DNA from: Mesorhizobium koreense
Lineage (GTDB): Bacteria; Pseudomonadota; Alphaproteobacteria; Rhizobiales; Rhizobiaceae
Length of the DNA: 64,000 nucleotides
NCBI RefSeq assembly: GCF_031656215.1
Contig: NZ_CP134228.1
Span: 2,685,001-2,749,000, forward strand
Direction of reading: 5' to 3'
Both the position numbers and the translations under genes were made by a program. The notes beneath the pieces were generated by a model. The model ran no database searches, was not told the origin of the DNA, and worked only from the letters and a program-made list of their open reading frames with translations. Positions 46,343-56,400 of the stretch are shown piece after piece; position 1 is the stretch's first letter; each line of letters opens with the position of its first letter.

Positions 46343-46917
46343 GCGCGCTCGTCCATCCGGCGGAAGGGGGCGACGAGCCCCCGCCGCCACCCAGCCGCGG
46401 GAGGTTGGCGGCGGTCCTGGCGGCGGCGATCCGCTGGTGGGCTCTGCTCGGCGGGGTGGTGACGTTGGCGCTGGCGTTCATGACGGCGCTTGGCGCGATC
46501 TCGAACATCCTTTTCGACAAGCCGTTCGCCGCCGACTACGAACTGGTCAAGCATTTCATCGCCATCGCCATCTTCATGTTCCTGCCCTACTGCCAGTTGA
46601 CCGGGTCGAACGTGACGGTGGACATCTTCACCGAAGGCATGAGCGCGCGTGGCAAGTCGGCGATGGTCGCCTTCTCTTCGCTCTTCGCGGCAGCCTTCTC
46701 CGTCCTGCTTCTGGTGCAGATGTATGCCGGCTTCCTCTCCTACATCGCCTATCCCGAGGTCACGCCGGTGTTGCATTTGCCGCTATGGACGGCGTTTCCG
46801 CCGATCCTCCTGTCGCTGGCGCTGCTTCTGGTCGCGTCGCTGATCACCCTCGTCGAGGGCTGGCACGGTTTCCGCCATGGCGGTGGCGTGCCGCCCGCAG
46901 CCCTGCCGGTCGAATAG
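46339..46917 (+). CDS. dctQ: TRAP transporter small permease (DctQ type)
   Basis: 192 residues from a GTG at 46339 that overlaps the dctP stop (GTGA). Four hydrophobic segments (about 30-50, 66-86, 103-123, 148-168) and the family segment VKHFIAIAIFMFLPYCQLTG, followed by NVTVDIFTE. A proline- and glycine-rich leader (EPPPPPSRG) precedes the first helix. It pairs with DctM in the inner membrane. Confidence 0.9.
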   Translation: MSALVHPAEGGDEPPPPPSRGRLAAVLAAAIRWWALLGGVVTLALAFMTALGAISNILFDKPFAADYELVKHFIAIAIFMFLPYCQLTGSNVTVDIFTEGMSARGKSAMVAFSSLFAAAFSVLLLVQMYAGFLSYIAYPEVTPVLHLPLWTAFPPILLSLALLLVASLITLVEGWHGFRHGGGVPPAALPVE

Positions 46918-46924
46918 GCGTCCC

Positions 46925-48247
46925 ATGCTCGACAGTTTCTTCATCGGCATCGCCGGACTTGTGTGCCTGCTGGCGCTGATCGCGGTCAGGGTTCCCATCG
47001 CTTACACGATGATCCTTGTCGGCATCATCGGCACGACCATCCAGTCTGGGCCGGCGATCGTCCTCAACCAGTTGAAGGACCTCGCCTACGCGCAGTTCTC
47101 CATCTACGATTTGTCGGTCCTGCCGATGTTCATCCTGATGGGCGGGCTGGCTTCGCGCTGCGGCCTGTCGCGCGATCTTTTCCGTGGCGCCAATGCGTGG
47201 CTCGGCCGCTTTCGCGGCGGCGTGGCGATGGCGGCTGTTGCCGCCTGCGCAGGTTTCGGCGCGGTCTGCGGTTCGTCCACGGCCACCGCTTCGACTATGG
47301 GGCAGGTCGCGCTGCCGGAATTGAGGCGTTACAAATATTCGCCGTCGCTGGCCACCGGCACCATCGCTGCCGGCGGCACGCTCGGCATCCTGATCCCGCC
47401 CTCGGTCGTTCTCATCGTCTACGCCATTATCGTCGAAGCGAATGTGGTGACCATGTTCGCGGCCGCACTCATCCCCGGCATCCTCGCCATGCTGCTCTTC
47501 ATGCTGACGGTGGCGGTCTATGTTCGGCTCGTGCCGGGCTCCGGCCCGACGGGGGAGGCGGTGTCGCGAAGCGAGCTTCTTGCCGCAAGCATCGGCGTCA
47601 TTCCCGTTCTCGTCGTCTTCGGCGTCGTCATCGGCGGCATCTATGCTGGCATCTACAATCCGACCGCGGCAGCCGCTGTCGGCGTCTTCCTCGTCGTCGC
47701 TTACGGCTTCGTCACGCGCCGGCTGTCGATCGGCGGGATGGGCGACGCGCTCCTGGAGACGGCGCGCACGTCCGGCATGATCTTCCTCATCCTGCTTGGA
47801 GCGGAACTTCTCAAGATCTTCATGGCGCGCGCCGGCGTGCCGCAGGCGGCCGCCGAGGCGTTGCAGGGTAGCGGCCTGTCGCCGGTAATGATCCTGGTCC
47901 TTATCATCATCCTTTACCTCATCCTTGGTTGCCTGATGGACAGCCTGTCGATGGTAATCCTCACGGTACCTTTCTTTTGGCCCGTCGTATCGGGGCTCGA
48001 TTTCGGGCTTTCGCCCGGTGACCTCAAGATCTGGTTCGGCATCATCATCCTGATCGTCGTGGAACTCGGTCTCATCACGCCACCGGTCGGCCTCAACGTC
48101 TTCATCATCAACTCGCTCGCGCCCGACGTGCCAATGCGCCAGACGTTCAAGGGCGTCATGCCGTTCTTTGCGGCGGAGATGCTGAGGATAACGCTTTTGG
48201 TCGCCGTTCCCTCGATCACGCTGCTCCTGCCGCATCTGCTGGCCTAG
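46925..48247 (+). CDS. dctM: TRAP transporter large permease (DctM type)
   Basis: 440 residues from the ATG at 46925, seven bases after dctQ. Twelve or so helices with DctM hallmarks: LPMFILMGGLASRCGLSRDL, FGAVCGSSTATASTMGQVAL, GTIAAGGTLGILIPPSVVL, and LGLITPPVGLNVFIIN near the end. It forms the sodium-coupled channel of the TRAP system. Its last 32 bases overlap the end of the opposite-strand AraC gene. Confidence 0.93.
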   Translation: MLDSFFIGIAGLVCLLALIAVRVPIAYTMILVGIIGTTIQSGPAIVLNQLKDLAYAQFSIYDLSVLPMFILMGGLASRCGLSRDLFRGANAWLGRFRGGVAMAAVAACAGFGAVCGSSTATASTMGQVALPELRRYKYSPSLATGTIAAGGTLGILIPPSVVLIVYAIIVEANVVTMFAAALIPGILAMLLFMLTVAVYVRLVPGSGPTGEAVSRSELLAASIGVIPVLVVFGVVIGGIYAGIYNPTAAAAVGVFLVVAYGFVTRRLSIGGMGDALLETARTSGMIFLILLGAELLKIFMARAGVPQAAAEALQGSGLSPVMILVLIIILYLILGCLMDSLSMVILTVPFFWPVVSGLDFGLSPGDLKIWFGIIILIVVELGLITPPVGLNVFIINSLAPDVPMRQTFKGVMPFFAAEMLRITLLVAVPSITLLLPHLLA

Positions 48248-49034
48248 CCACGAGCGAGGTGTTGCCGGCCATGGCGATATAGCGGCGCGGCGGCATGCCG
48301 AGCCCGCGCTTGAACATGGTGGTGAAGGCCGCAGCGCTCTCATAGCCGAGGTCGAAGGCGACATTGGCGATCCGCTCGCCCGACATCAGGCGCGGCAGCG
48401 CCGCCAGGAGACAGGCCTGCCGGCGCCATTCCAGCGCCGCCATGCCCGTCTCGCGCCGGAAGGCGCGGGTAAAGGCGGAGCGGCTCATCGCCATTTCCGC
48501 CGCCCAGCCGTCGATCGTTTCATGTGCTGTCGGCGAGGCGATAAAGCGCCGGCAAAGCATGGCGAGCCGTGCCTCGCGCGGCATCGGAAGCGAAAGCGCG
48601 GTGCGCCGCAAGAGCGGGATCTCCTCCAGGATCAGTGCCATGATGAGGCCGGCTCGGCCGTGCGGATCGTATTCGTGCGGTAGCTTCACCGCCTCGCCGA
48701 GCAGGCTTTTCATCAATTCGCTCATGCGCACGACATGACTCTGCGCCGGTTGGCTGGAAAGGACGCCCGGCTCGATATAGATCGACCCGGTGGTGAGCGG
48801 CTCGATCATCTCGACCGAATGGCGGACACCGGCCGGGATCCAAATCGCATGGTCGGGCAGGATGAGCCAGCGGTTGCGCTCGGCGATGACGATCGCCATG
48901 CCTTCGAGCGCGCATAGAAGCTGGGACCGGCGGTGGCTGTGCGGCAGGATCCGGTCGCCGGCGGGGTAGTGCGACCGGCGAACCAGGACCGGACGCGGGA
49001 TCGTTTCCAGGTCGCTGATGTCTACGATTGTCAC
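48216..49034 (-). CDS. AraC-family regulator with N-terminal cupin
   Basis: 272 residues. The cupin part has HSHRRSQLLCALEGMAIVIA and LPDHAIWIPAGVRHSVEM. The AraC helix-turn-helix domain has IDGWAAEMAMSRSAFTRAFR and IANVAFDLGYESAAAFTTMF, ending LGMPPRRY. It is divergent from the fosmidomycin-type exporter gene with 116 bp between, a common pair, and most likely controls that exporter. The gene ends inside dctM on the other strand. Confidence 0.9.
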   Translation of the reverse strand: MTIVDISDLETIPRPVLVRRSHYPAGDRILPHSHRRSQLLCALEGMAIVIAERNRWLILPDHAIWIPAGVRHSVEMIEPLTTGSIYIEPGVLSSQPAQSHVVRMSELMKSLLGEAVKLPHEYDPHGRAGLIMALILEEIPLLRRTALSLPMPREARLAMLCRRFIASPTAHETIDGWAAEMAMSRSAFTRAFRRETGMAALEWRRQACLLAALPRLMSGERIANVAFDLGYESAAAFTTMFKRGLGMPPRRYIAMAGNTSLVARPADAAGAA

Positions 49035-49150
49035 CGCTTTGACCCAATCGCAAAAGAAATTGAGCTAATCACGAAAACAGGTCGCGTAGCAAGGCGCTAT
49101 ATCCCCGCTCTTGCGAAGCATATGAGTCGAATGGAAGCGGGTCGCAGATC

Positions 49151-50431
49151 ATGACCGTGATGGAGCGCAAAGAGGCAACGGCGGAAAGCGCCAAGCCCGA
49201 TTCGAAAAAGCCCGGCACGAACGAGGCCGCCGGGCCGAGCGCCGACCAGACGGTGTTCGCCATCCTGGCGGCGCTCTCGTTCAGCCATTTCCTCAACGAC
49301 ATGATGCAGTCGCTGCTGCCGGCGATCTATCCGATGCTGAAGACCAATTATGCCTTGAGCTTCACGCAGGTCGGGTTCCTCACGCTGACCTTTCAGGGCA
49401 CGGCGTCGCTGTTCCAGCCGGTTGTCGGCATCGTCACCGACAAGCGCCCGCAGCCCTACGCGCTCTTCTGCGGCATGGGGTTTACCCTGGTCGGGCTGCT
49501 GCTGCTCTCCAACGCCTCGCATTACGGAGTGCTGATCGTCGCCGCGTCGCTGGTCGGCATGGGGTCGGCGATCTTCCACCCGGACGCCTCGCGCGTGGCC
49601 CGGATGGCATCGGGCGGCCGGCTCGGACTGGCGCAGTCACTGTTTCAGGTGGGCGGAAATTTCGGCTCGGCGATCGGGCCGCTGCTCGCCGCCTTCATCG
49701 TCCTGCCTTTCGGCCAGTCGAGCCTTGCCTGGTTTTCGCTTGCCGCGCTGACGGCAATGGCAGTGCTATGGAACGTCGGCGGCTGGTACAAGCGCAACCA
49801 TCTCGCCGTGGCGAAGCGGGCAAAGTCGTATGGAGCCCCGCCCGCTCTTCCGCATGCGCGCGTTGTTGCAACGCTCATCATCCTCGGCATGCTGGTCTTC
49901 TCGAAATATATCTATCTCGCCAGCCTATCGAGCTATTACACCTTCTACCTGATCCACAAGTTCGGTGTCTCCGTGCAGACATCGCAGATCCTGCTCTTCG
50001 TCTTCCTCGGCGCGGTGGCGGCCGGCACCGTCATCGGCGGGCCGCTGGGGGACCGCTTCGGCCGGAAATACGTGATCTGGGTCTCGATCCTCGGCGTGCT
50101 GCCGTTCACGCTGGTACTGCCGCATATGGGTTTGGTCGGCACGGCGATCCTGACGGTTCCGATCGGGCTCATCCTCGCCTCGGCCTTCCCGGCGATCATC
50201 GTATACGCGCAGGAATTGCTACCGAGCCGCGTCGGCATGGTCGCTGGCATCTTCTTCGGCTTCGCCTTCGGTATGGGCGGCGTCGGCGCCGCCGGGCTCG
50301 GCATCATCGCCGACGCGAAGGGCATCGACTTCGTCTATGCCATGTGCTCCTACCTGCCGGCGATCGGGCTTCTCACCGTGTTCCTGCCGAACATCGAAGG
50401 GCCGCGCAAGCGTCTGCTCAAGACGGCCTGA
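49151..50431 (+). CDS. MFS exporter, fosmidomycin-resistance (Fsr) type
   Basis: 426 residues with 12 helices. Fsr-family features: LSFSHFLNDMMQSLLPAIYP at the first helix, TLTFQGTASLFQPVVGIVTD, GMGSAIFHPDASRVARMASG and GLAQSLFQVGGNFGSAIGP. The second half has GPLGDRFGRKYVIWVSILG. E. coli Fsr exports fosmidomycin; the native substrate here is unknown. A hydrophilic leader of about 35 residues precedes helix 1. Its stop lies three bases from that of the hemolysin III gene on the other strand. Confidence 0.88.
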   Translation: MTVMERKEATAESAKPDSKKPGTNEAAGPSADQTVFAILAALSFSHFLNDMMQSLLPAIYPMLKTNYALSFTQVGFLTLTFQGTASLFQPVVGIVTDKRPQPYALFCGMGFTLVGLLLLSNASHYGVLIVAASLVGMGSAIFHPDASRVARMASGGRLGLAQSLFQVGGNFGSAIGPLLAAFIVLPFGQSSLAWFSLAALTAMAVLWNVGGWYKRNHLAVAKRAKSYGAPPALPHARVVATLIILGMLVFSKYIYLASLSSYYTFYLIHKFGVSVQTSQILLFVFLGAVAAGTVIGGPLGDRFGRKYVIWVSILGVLPFTLVLPHMGLVGTAILTVPIGLILASAFPAIIVYAQELLPSRVGMVAGIFFGFAFGMGGVGAAGLGIIADAKGIDFVYAMCSYLPAIGLLTVFLPNIEGPRKRLLKTA

Positions 50432-50434
50432 GCC

Positions 50435-51127
50435 TCAGATGCGGGAGATTACCAGGCTGTCCATGACCGCGCCGAGATGCAGCGCGGCCCCCAGGAGTAC
50501 ACAGCCATGCCATAGCGCTGTCTGGTAGCGCAGCCGCCGCCAGACGTGGAAGGTCACGCCGATGCTGTAGGCGATGCCGCCGGCCGCGATCAGCCAGAGG
50601 GTCGCACGCGGCAGCGATACCGACAGAGAATTGAACACGACCACGCCGCTCCAGCCCATTGCCAGATAGAACACCACCGCAATACGCTCCAGACGGCCCG
50701 GAAAGAGCAGCTTCATGGTGATGCCGAGCGCCGCGGCTCCCCATATGAGCCCAAGCATGAGGCGCGCCGTCAGCGGGTCGTTCATCTGAACGAGGAAGGG
50801 TGTGTAAGTTCCAGCGATCAGAAGGAAAATCGCTGCATGATCGAAGCGCCGCAGCGCTCGTTTGATTGGTGAGATCGGCCACATATTGTAAGCGGCCGAA
50901 AGCGACAGGACGATGACGAGCGACGCCACGTAGAAGATCGTTCCTATATATTCCCGTAGACTGGCGTGGAAGGCCGAAAGTGCCAGCAGCACCGACCCTG
51001 CGGAGATCGCCAGGGTGACGCCGAGGCCATGTACGATCCCGTCGGCGATCAGTTCACCGCGCGAGCAGTGAAAGCGCGCGGCAAAGGGAACCCGCGCCGT
51101 CGCGGGATAGAGGCTGTCATCCGCCAT
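50435..51127 (-). CDS. trhA: Hemolysin III/PAQR family membrane protein
   Basis: 230 residues, seven hydrophobic segments. ELIADGIVHGLGVTLAISAG, RRFDHAAIFLLIAGTYTPFL and ALWHGCVLLGAALHLG are family signatures. The usual SxxYH of the second helix reads SAAYNM here, so one of the expected metal-binding histidines is asparagine; I believe many rhizobial members share this. In E. coli the homologue is linked to membrane-energy homeostasis; toxicity is not implied. Confidence 0.87.
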   Translation of the reverse strand: MADDSLYPATARVPFAARFHCSRGELIADGIVHGLGVTLAISAGSVLLALSAFHASLREYIGTIFYVASLVIVLSLSAAYNMWPISPIKRALRRFDHAAIFLLIAGTYTPFLVQMNDPLTARLMLGLIWGAAALGITMKLLFPGRLERIAVVFYLAMGWSGVVVFNSLSVSLPRATLWLIAAGGIAYSIGVTFHVWRRLRYQTALWHGCVLLGAALHLGAVMDSLVISRI

Positions 51128-51198
51128 GGCTCACTCTATCATCTAGAATTCGACAGGGATTTGACAAACAGTGCGCATGTTGCCGCATCCGTCGGACC

Positions 51199-53277
51199 CT
51201 ACTGGACGTAGACGGAAACGCTCGCCGCGCGCCCGGCCGCGTCGATCACGGTCAGCGTCGAATAGCCGTCCCCGTCGGGCATCCAGCGGCTGATCCGTGT
51301 ACGCGCCAGTTCAGGCAGAGGCTTGCCGTTTGCAAGCCAGCGGAAGGGCGCGCGGCCGCCCTGCAGCTTCAGGAGAAGCGGTGTGGCGGGGTCGCCGTCG
51401 GCCGGGCCGAGTTCGACATGCGCGCCTTCCGGCGGGAAGATAATCCGGGGCGGCGGTTCAGGAATTCCGTGCACCGGCGGCAGTTCGCCGGGCGGCGTGA
51501 AATCGCGCAGTGTAACCGGCAGGTCGGCACGCGCCGTGCGCAGCGCACCCGCCGGCGCGCGTGGCAGCGGCGTTACGGCAAGACCGGATTTGGCGAAGGC
51601 GTCGAAGAGGATGGGCGCGGCCGAGACATAGCCGGTCAGGCCCGGCACCGGCCCGCCGTCCGGCCGGCCAACCCAGACACCAAGCACGTGGCGGCCGTCG
51701 AAACCGATCGACCAGGCGTCGCGATAGCCGTAACTGGTGCCGGTCTTGTAGGCGATGCCGGTTGTGCGCGAGCCTTCCGGCGGGCGCACGCCCGACAAGA
51801 TGTCGGCCACCTGCCAGGCCGCCTGCGGCTCCATCAGCGTCGCGGAAGCCGGTTGGTGCGAGGGTCTGTCGTGCAGCACGGCGATGTGCCCCCCGTTCGG
51901 GAAGGCGGTGTAAAGCTGAACCAGATCCTTGAGTTTCAGACCGACGCCGCCAAGGCCGATGGCTAGGCCGGGCGCCTCGCCGCGCGGAAGGACCGGATTG
52001 ACGCCGGCTCGCCTGAAGCGCGCCATCAGCCTCAGCGGCCCGACCGCATCGAGAAGGCGGATAGCCGGCACGTTGAGCGACATCTGTAGCGCCTGACGGA
52101 TCGAAACATTACCCTGGTAGCTCATGTCGAAATTCTTCGGGCGGTAGCCGCCGAAATCCGCCGGCCGGTCCTCGATTGTCGTTTCCTGCGCGATCAGTCC
52201 CTCTTCGAAGGCAAGTCCATAGATGAAGGGCTTCAGCGTCGAGCCGGGCGAGCGTTCGGCGTCCGTCATGTCGATCCAGCCGGCCCGACGCACGTCGAAG
52301 AGATCGGCCGAGCCGACCTCGCCGATGATATCGCCGGTCGGTGCGTCGGCGAGGATCATGGCAACCGAGACTTTCGGTCCGAGCCGGCGGGCCGCGTCGT
52401 GAGCCACTGCCTCCAGTTTGCTCTGGACGCTTCGTTCGATTGTGAGCTGAAGGTGGCGCGCGGACGGATCGGCGCGCATCGCATCGGCCGAGGCCTGCGC
52501 GGCAAGGGCCGGGAGTTGGCGGCGCACCTTCGGAATGGGTTCGGCCGAAGCGAGCGCGATCTCGCGTGGGACAATGACGCCGGCATCCTTCATCCGCTCA
52601 AGAACGCGCCCCCGCGCGGACCGTGCCGCTGCGGGGTGCCGGTCGGGCCGGCGGCCCTCGGGCGACTGCGGCAGCGACACAAGCAGCGCCGCCTGCGCCA
52701 CCGAAAGCCTTTTCGGCTCCTCGCCGAAATAGGCGAGCGAGGCGGCCCGCACACCTTCCAGATTGCCGCCATAAGGCGCCAGCGTCAGGTAGTCGGCGAG
52801 GATCTCGTCCTTGGTCAGCCGCCGCTCGATCTGCAGGGCGCGGACGATCTGGACGAGCTTCGCCCAGACGGACCGCTCATCGCGCGGTTCGATCAGCCTC
52901 GCCAACTGCATGGAAAGTGTGGAGCCGCCCGAGACGATGTGGCCGTTGAGAACCCATTGCCCGGCAGCGCGGAAGAGCGCCGCGATGTCGACGCCGTGAT
53001 GCGAATAGAAACGATGGTCCTCATAAGCGATCAGCATTTTGATCAGCTTCGGATCGACATCCTCGATATGTGTCGCCAGCCGCCAGCGGCCCTCGGGTGT
53101 GGCGAAGGCGCGAAGAAGATCGCCGTTGCGGTCGACCACCTCGGTCGAGACAAGCCCCGCTTCGGCAAGCGGCGGCGGGTAGGCGCGGTCGAGCGCGACA
53201 AGACCGAACCATGCGCCGATGCAGAGGAGAACGGCGAGGGATAGGGCGAAGAGAATGTATTTGAGGGAGCGGGTCAT
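51199..53277 (-). CDS. pbpC: Penicillin-binding protein 1C (transglycosylase/transpeptidase)
   Basis: 692 residues with an N-terminal membrane anchor (about 6-28). The GT51 domain has the catalytic Glu at 86 in AYEDHRFYSHHGVD and GGSTLSMQLARL. The transpeptidase domain has SPGSTLKPF (SxxK, near residue 345), MSLNVPA (SxN) and YKTGTSYGYRDAW (KTG). A C-terminal BiPBP_C-like domain follows (PPRIIFPPEGAHVE). All catalytic motifs are intact. It is on the same strand as and downstream of the alpha-2-macroglobulin gene, the usual bacterial pair, though a 214-bp gap with a repeat separates them. Confidence 0.94.
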   Translation of the reverse strand: MTRSLKYILFALSLAVLLCIGAWFGLVALDRAYPPPLAEAGLVSTEVVDRNGDLLRAFATPEGRWRLATHIEDVDPKLIKMLIAYEDHRFYSHHGVDIAALFRAAGQWVLNGHIVSGGSTLSMQLARLIEPRDERSVWAKLVQIVRALQIERRLTKDEILADYLTLAPYGGNLEGVRAASLAYFGEEPKRLSVAQAALLVSLPQSPEGRRPDRHPAAARSARGRVLERMKDAGVIVPREIALASAEPIPKVRRQLPALAAQASADAMRADPSARHLQLTIERSVQSKLEAVAHDAARRLGPKVSVAMILADAPTGDIIGEVGSADLFDVRRAGWIDMTDAERSPGSTLKPFIYGLAFEEGLIAQETTIEDRPADFGGYRPKNFDMSYQGNVSIRQALQMSLNVPAIRLLDAVGPLRLMARFRRAGVNPVLPRGEAPGLAIGLGGVGLKLKDLVQLYTAFPNGGHIAVLHDRPSHQPASATLMEPQAAWQVADILSGVRPPEGSRTTGIAYKTGTSYGYRDAWSIGFDGRHVLGVWVGRPDGGPVPGLTGYVSAAPILFDAFAKSGLAVTPLPRAPAGALRTARADLPVTLRDFTPPGELPPVHGIPEPPPRIIFPPEGAHVELGPADGDPATPLLLKLQGGRAPFRWLANGKPLPELARTRISRWMPDGDGYSTLTVIDAAGRAASVSVYVQ

Positions 53278-53307
53278 ATGGCCACGCCCCTATCCGATGT
53301 CGGCTGC

Positions 53308-53465
53308 ACCCCCCTCTGTCCTGCCGGACATCTCCCCCTCAAGGGGGGAGATCGGACGACACCGGCGCATCCGCCAATCGCTGGCCCCGGCAAAATGGGA
53401 GCAGGCCGTGGTGCTAGCTGATCTCCCCCCTTGAGGGGGAGATGTCCGGCAGGACAGAGGGGGGT
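53308..53465. repeat. RIME-like intergenic palindromic repeat, 45-bp inverted arms
   Basis: Positions 53308-53352 and 53421-53465 are perfect reverse complements over 45 bp, separated by 68 bp. Each arm itself contains a smaller palindrome (GACATCTCCCCC/TCAAGGGGGGAGAT). The element fills most of the gap between pbpC and the alpha-2-macroglobulin gene. Sequences of this type, starting CCCCCCTCTGTCCTGCCGG, recur between genes in rhizobial genomes and resemble the RIME class; I recognise the type from memory only. Confidence 0.8.
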
Positions 53466-53491
53466 GAACCCAAGCATATGGACGTCCCGTT

Positions 53492-56400
53492 CTACCGCGC
53501 CGCCTTCACCTCCATCCTGCCGGTCGCGGTGCGGGCGGAGAGTTGCGGGCGATACATGTCCTCGACGCTTGCCGCCGGGAGCGCGTAGACGCCCGGCGTC
53601 ACGGCGCGCACGACATAGGCGAGCGTCATCTCGCGTCCATCGGAGCCGCTACGGTTGAACGCCGCCACGAAACGGTCGTCGCGGAATTCGGTATGCGCCA
53701 CCTCCGTGTTGCCCAGCCAGTTGAAGTTGGAAAGTTGGGCGCTGCCGACGAGGCTCGGATTGTCGATTTCGAAGCCGGCAGGAAGGAGGTCCGTCACCAG
53801 CACGCGCGAGGGCCAGGAGTTCTGCTCGGTCACCTTGAGCACGACGACGTAACGCTGGTTCTGCTGCGTCTCCGTTACATCGGTCTCCTGTCCGTCGAGG
53901 GTGTAGTAGGTGCGCGTGATCGAGAAGCCGTTGCCGCCAGCCGGAAGCGGCTCGGCAGGTGCCGCGACCGCAGTTACGACGGCATCGATCGGGTTGGGCC
54001 CGCGATTGGTGATGGTGACGGGCTGGCCCTGCAATTCCGTGCCGTCCACATGCTCCGCGAACGGACCGGAATGCGCCCGCCCGTTCACATCGATCGAGAT
54101 CGCTTCCGTACCGGCCTTGATGGCGCGCGCCGCCAGAAGCAGCCACGCGTTTTCCTGCGTGCTGGTATGGCCGTCGATGTAGCGCTTGTCCTCACGCTCC
54201 GCCGAGACGAGCCGGATCATCGCAGGGATCAGCGAGGGTGCCGGCTTCGTTTCCGCCGCAAGCGCCAGCATCGCTGCGCCGTCACGCAGGCGCGAACCGT
54301 AGTCCGCGCGCGAATCATCCAGCACGGTTTTGCCCGCGCTCGCCAGATTGAAGGCCGAGGCGAAGACGCGATCGGCGCGCTGGCTGTCGCCGTAGAGCGC
54401 GAGGCTGGCCGCGATCTGGGCGCGCGCCATCGGGCTCTGGAAAGCGTCAAGCTGCGTGTCGGCGTAATAGCGCAGGTCGCCGACTGATGCCCGATGGTTG
54501 CGGGCGAGCACGTAGAGCGCATAGGCGATTTCCGTCGAGCGCTCTTTCAGGTCGTTGCTATAGGAGAGCGTGTTCTGGAGGTTGTCGAGCGCCTGCCGCA
54601 TCGCCACGTCCGGCACGTCGAAGCCCTGCTCGCGCGACCGTGTGAGGAAATCGCTGATATAGGCGTCGAGCCACAGGTCGCCCGAAGCCGGCCCCCACAG
54701 GCCGAAGCTGCCCGACGAGGACTGGTCGTTCAGCACGCGGTAGATCGCATCCTGGATACGCTTGTGCAGGTCGGGATCGACCGGCATGCCGGATGCTTTC
54801 GAGAGCTGGCTGACATAGAGCAGGGGTAGGGCGCGGCTGGTGGTCTGTTCGGCGCAGCCATAGGGGTAGCGGTCGAGCGCCATCAGCAGCGAGGGGATAT
54901 CAAGCGCGGCCGAACTGGAAACGCCGATGGAGACCGAGGCGCCGTCGAGCAGGCTCGCGGCGAGCAGTTCCTTGTCGATCCGGAGGCTGCCGCCATCGGC
55001 GGCGAGGCTGATGACGCGCCGCGTTGTGACAGGAAGCTGCGCCGGCCTGACCGGGAGGCTCAGATCCTGCGCGACCGAGAGGCCGTCCGCATGCGAAAGC
55101 CGTATATGGATGTCGGCCTCGCCGGTCGCAGTTGCCGTCAGCGGAACGGTCACCGTGGAGCGGGCGCCGGCGGCGAGGGTCACCTTTTGCGCCGAGGCCT
55201 GTCCGGTCGAAACCTTGCCCCCGCTTTCCACCGAGAGCGTGTATTCGCCGGCGGGGCCGTCCGTGTTGGCTATGTCCAGCCGCATCTGAGCCTCATCGCC
55301 GGGTGCCATGAAGCGCGGTAGGCCTGCCGTGATGACAACCGGATCGCGTACGATCACGTCGCTCGATGCATGACCGACCGCCGTCTTCGACCAGGCGGTT
55401 GCCATGACGCGCACCGTCCCGTTGAACTGCGGCAGGTCGAAAGAGACGACGGCACGGCCGTCGTTATCGACCTTCACCGGGCCGGTGAAGAAGGCGACGA
55501 GCTTCTGCGTCGGCGGCGAGCCTTCGGATGCCATCTGCGCACCGTCGCCGCCGGTACGGATGCGACCCATGACCCCCGCGGAACCGTCGATCAGCTTGCC
55601 GTAGATGTCGCGGATTTCCAGTCCGAGTTGGCGCTGGCCGTAATACCAGCCGTCCGGGTCGGGCGGTGTGTAGCGGGTGAGGTTCAATATGCCGACATCG
55701 ACGGCCGCGACCGTGACATAGGCTTCCTCGCCCGGCGTAAGACCGCCGAGCTTGACGGGGATCGTCAGCGGTCCGCGTGGTTCGACCTTGGCGGGCGTTT
55801 CCAGCGAGACATCGAGCTTGCGCTTGCCGGGATCGACTTTCAGCCATTTGATGCCGATGGCGCGCATCGGCATTCGCGAGGCCTGCGCCTCGCCGGGCCG
55901 GTAGAGCGTGGCGGTCACATAGGCACCGGCGCCCCAATCGCCCTCGACCGGGATATCGACTGTCGCACCATCGGCCGGAACTGAAGCCGTTTTCGTGGCA
56001 AGCAAGCGGTCGCCGCCGACCGTCACCAGCACCTCACCGGCGAAGCGCGGCGATATCTTCAAATGCGCCGTATCGCCGACAGCATAGCTTTCCTTGTCGA
56101 GTGCGATCTCCAGCGCATCCGGCGTCTCGGTGCTGGAGGCGGCAACGTACCAGCCGGCGTCGAACTCGACGCTGGAAGCCGGCCCGTCCGCTTGCGGACT
56201 CTCGACCTCGAGGCGGTAGCGGCCCCAGCCGACGGGCGCGGAAACCGAAGCCTCGCCGCTCGCCGCGACATCTACATGGCCATCCGAAACTTTCTGCGTG
56301 ATATCGATCGGCTCATAGCGCCACGAGCTGCCGTCGCGATACCATTGATAGTTGCGCACGAGCTTGACCAGCGACCAGTTGAGCCCCTGCACGTCGATCT

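Noticed and set aside
53308-53465. Inverted repeat considered as insertion-sequence ends
   Set aside because: Only 68 bp lie between the arms, with no transposase or visible target duplication; a RIME-like palindrome fits better.
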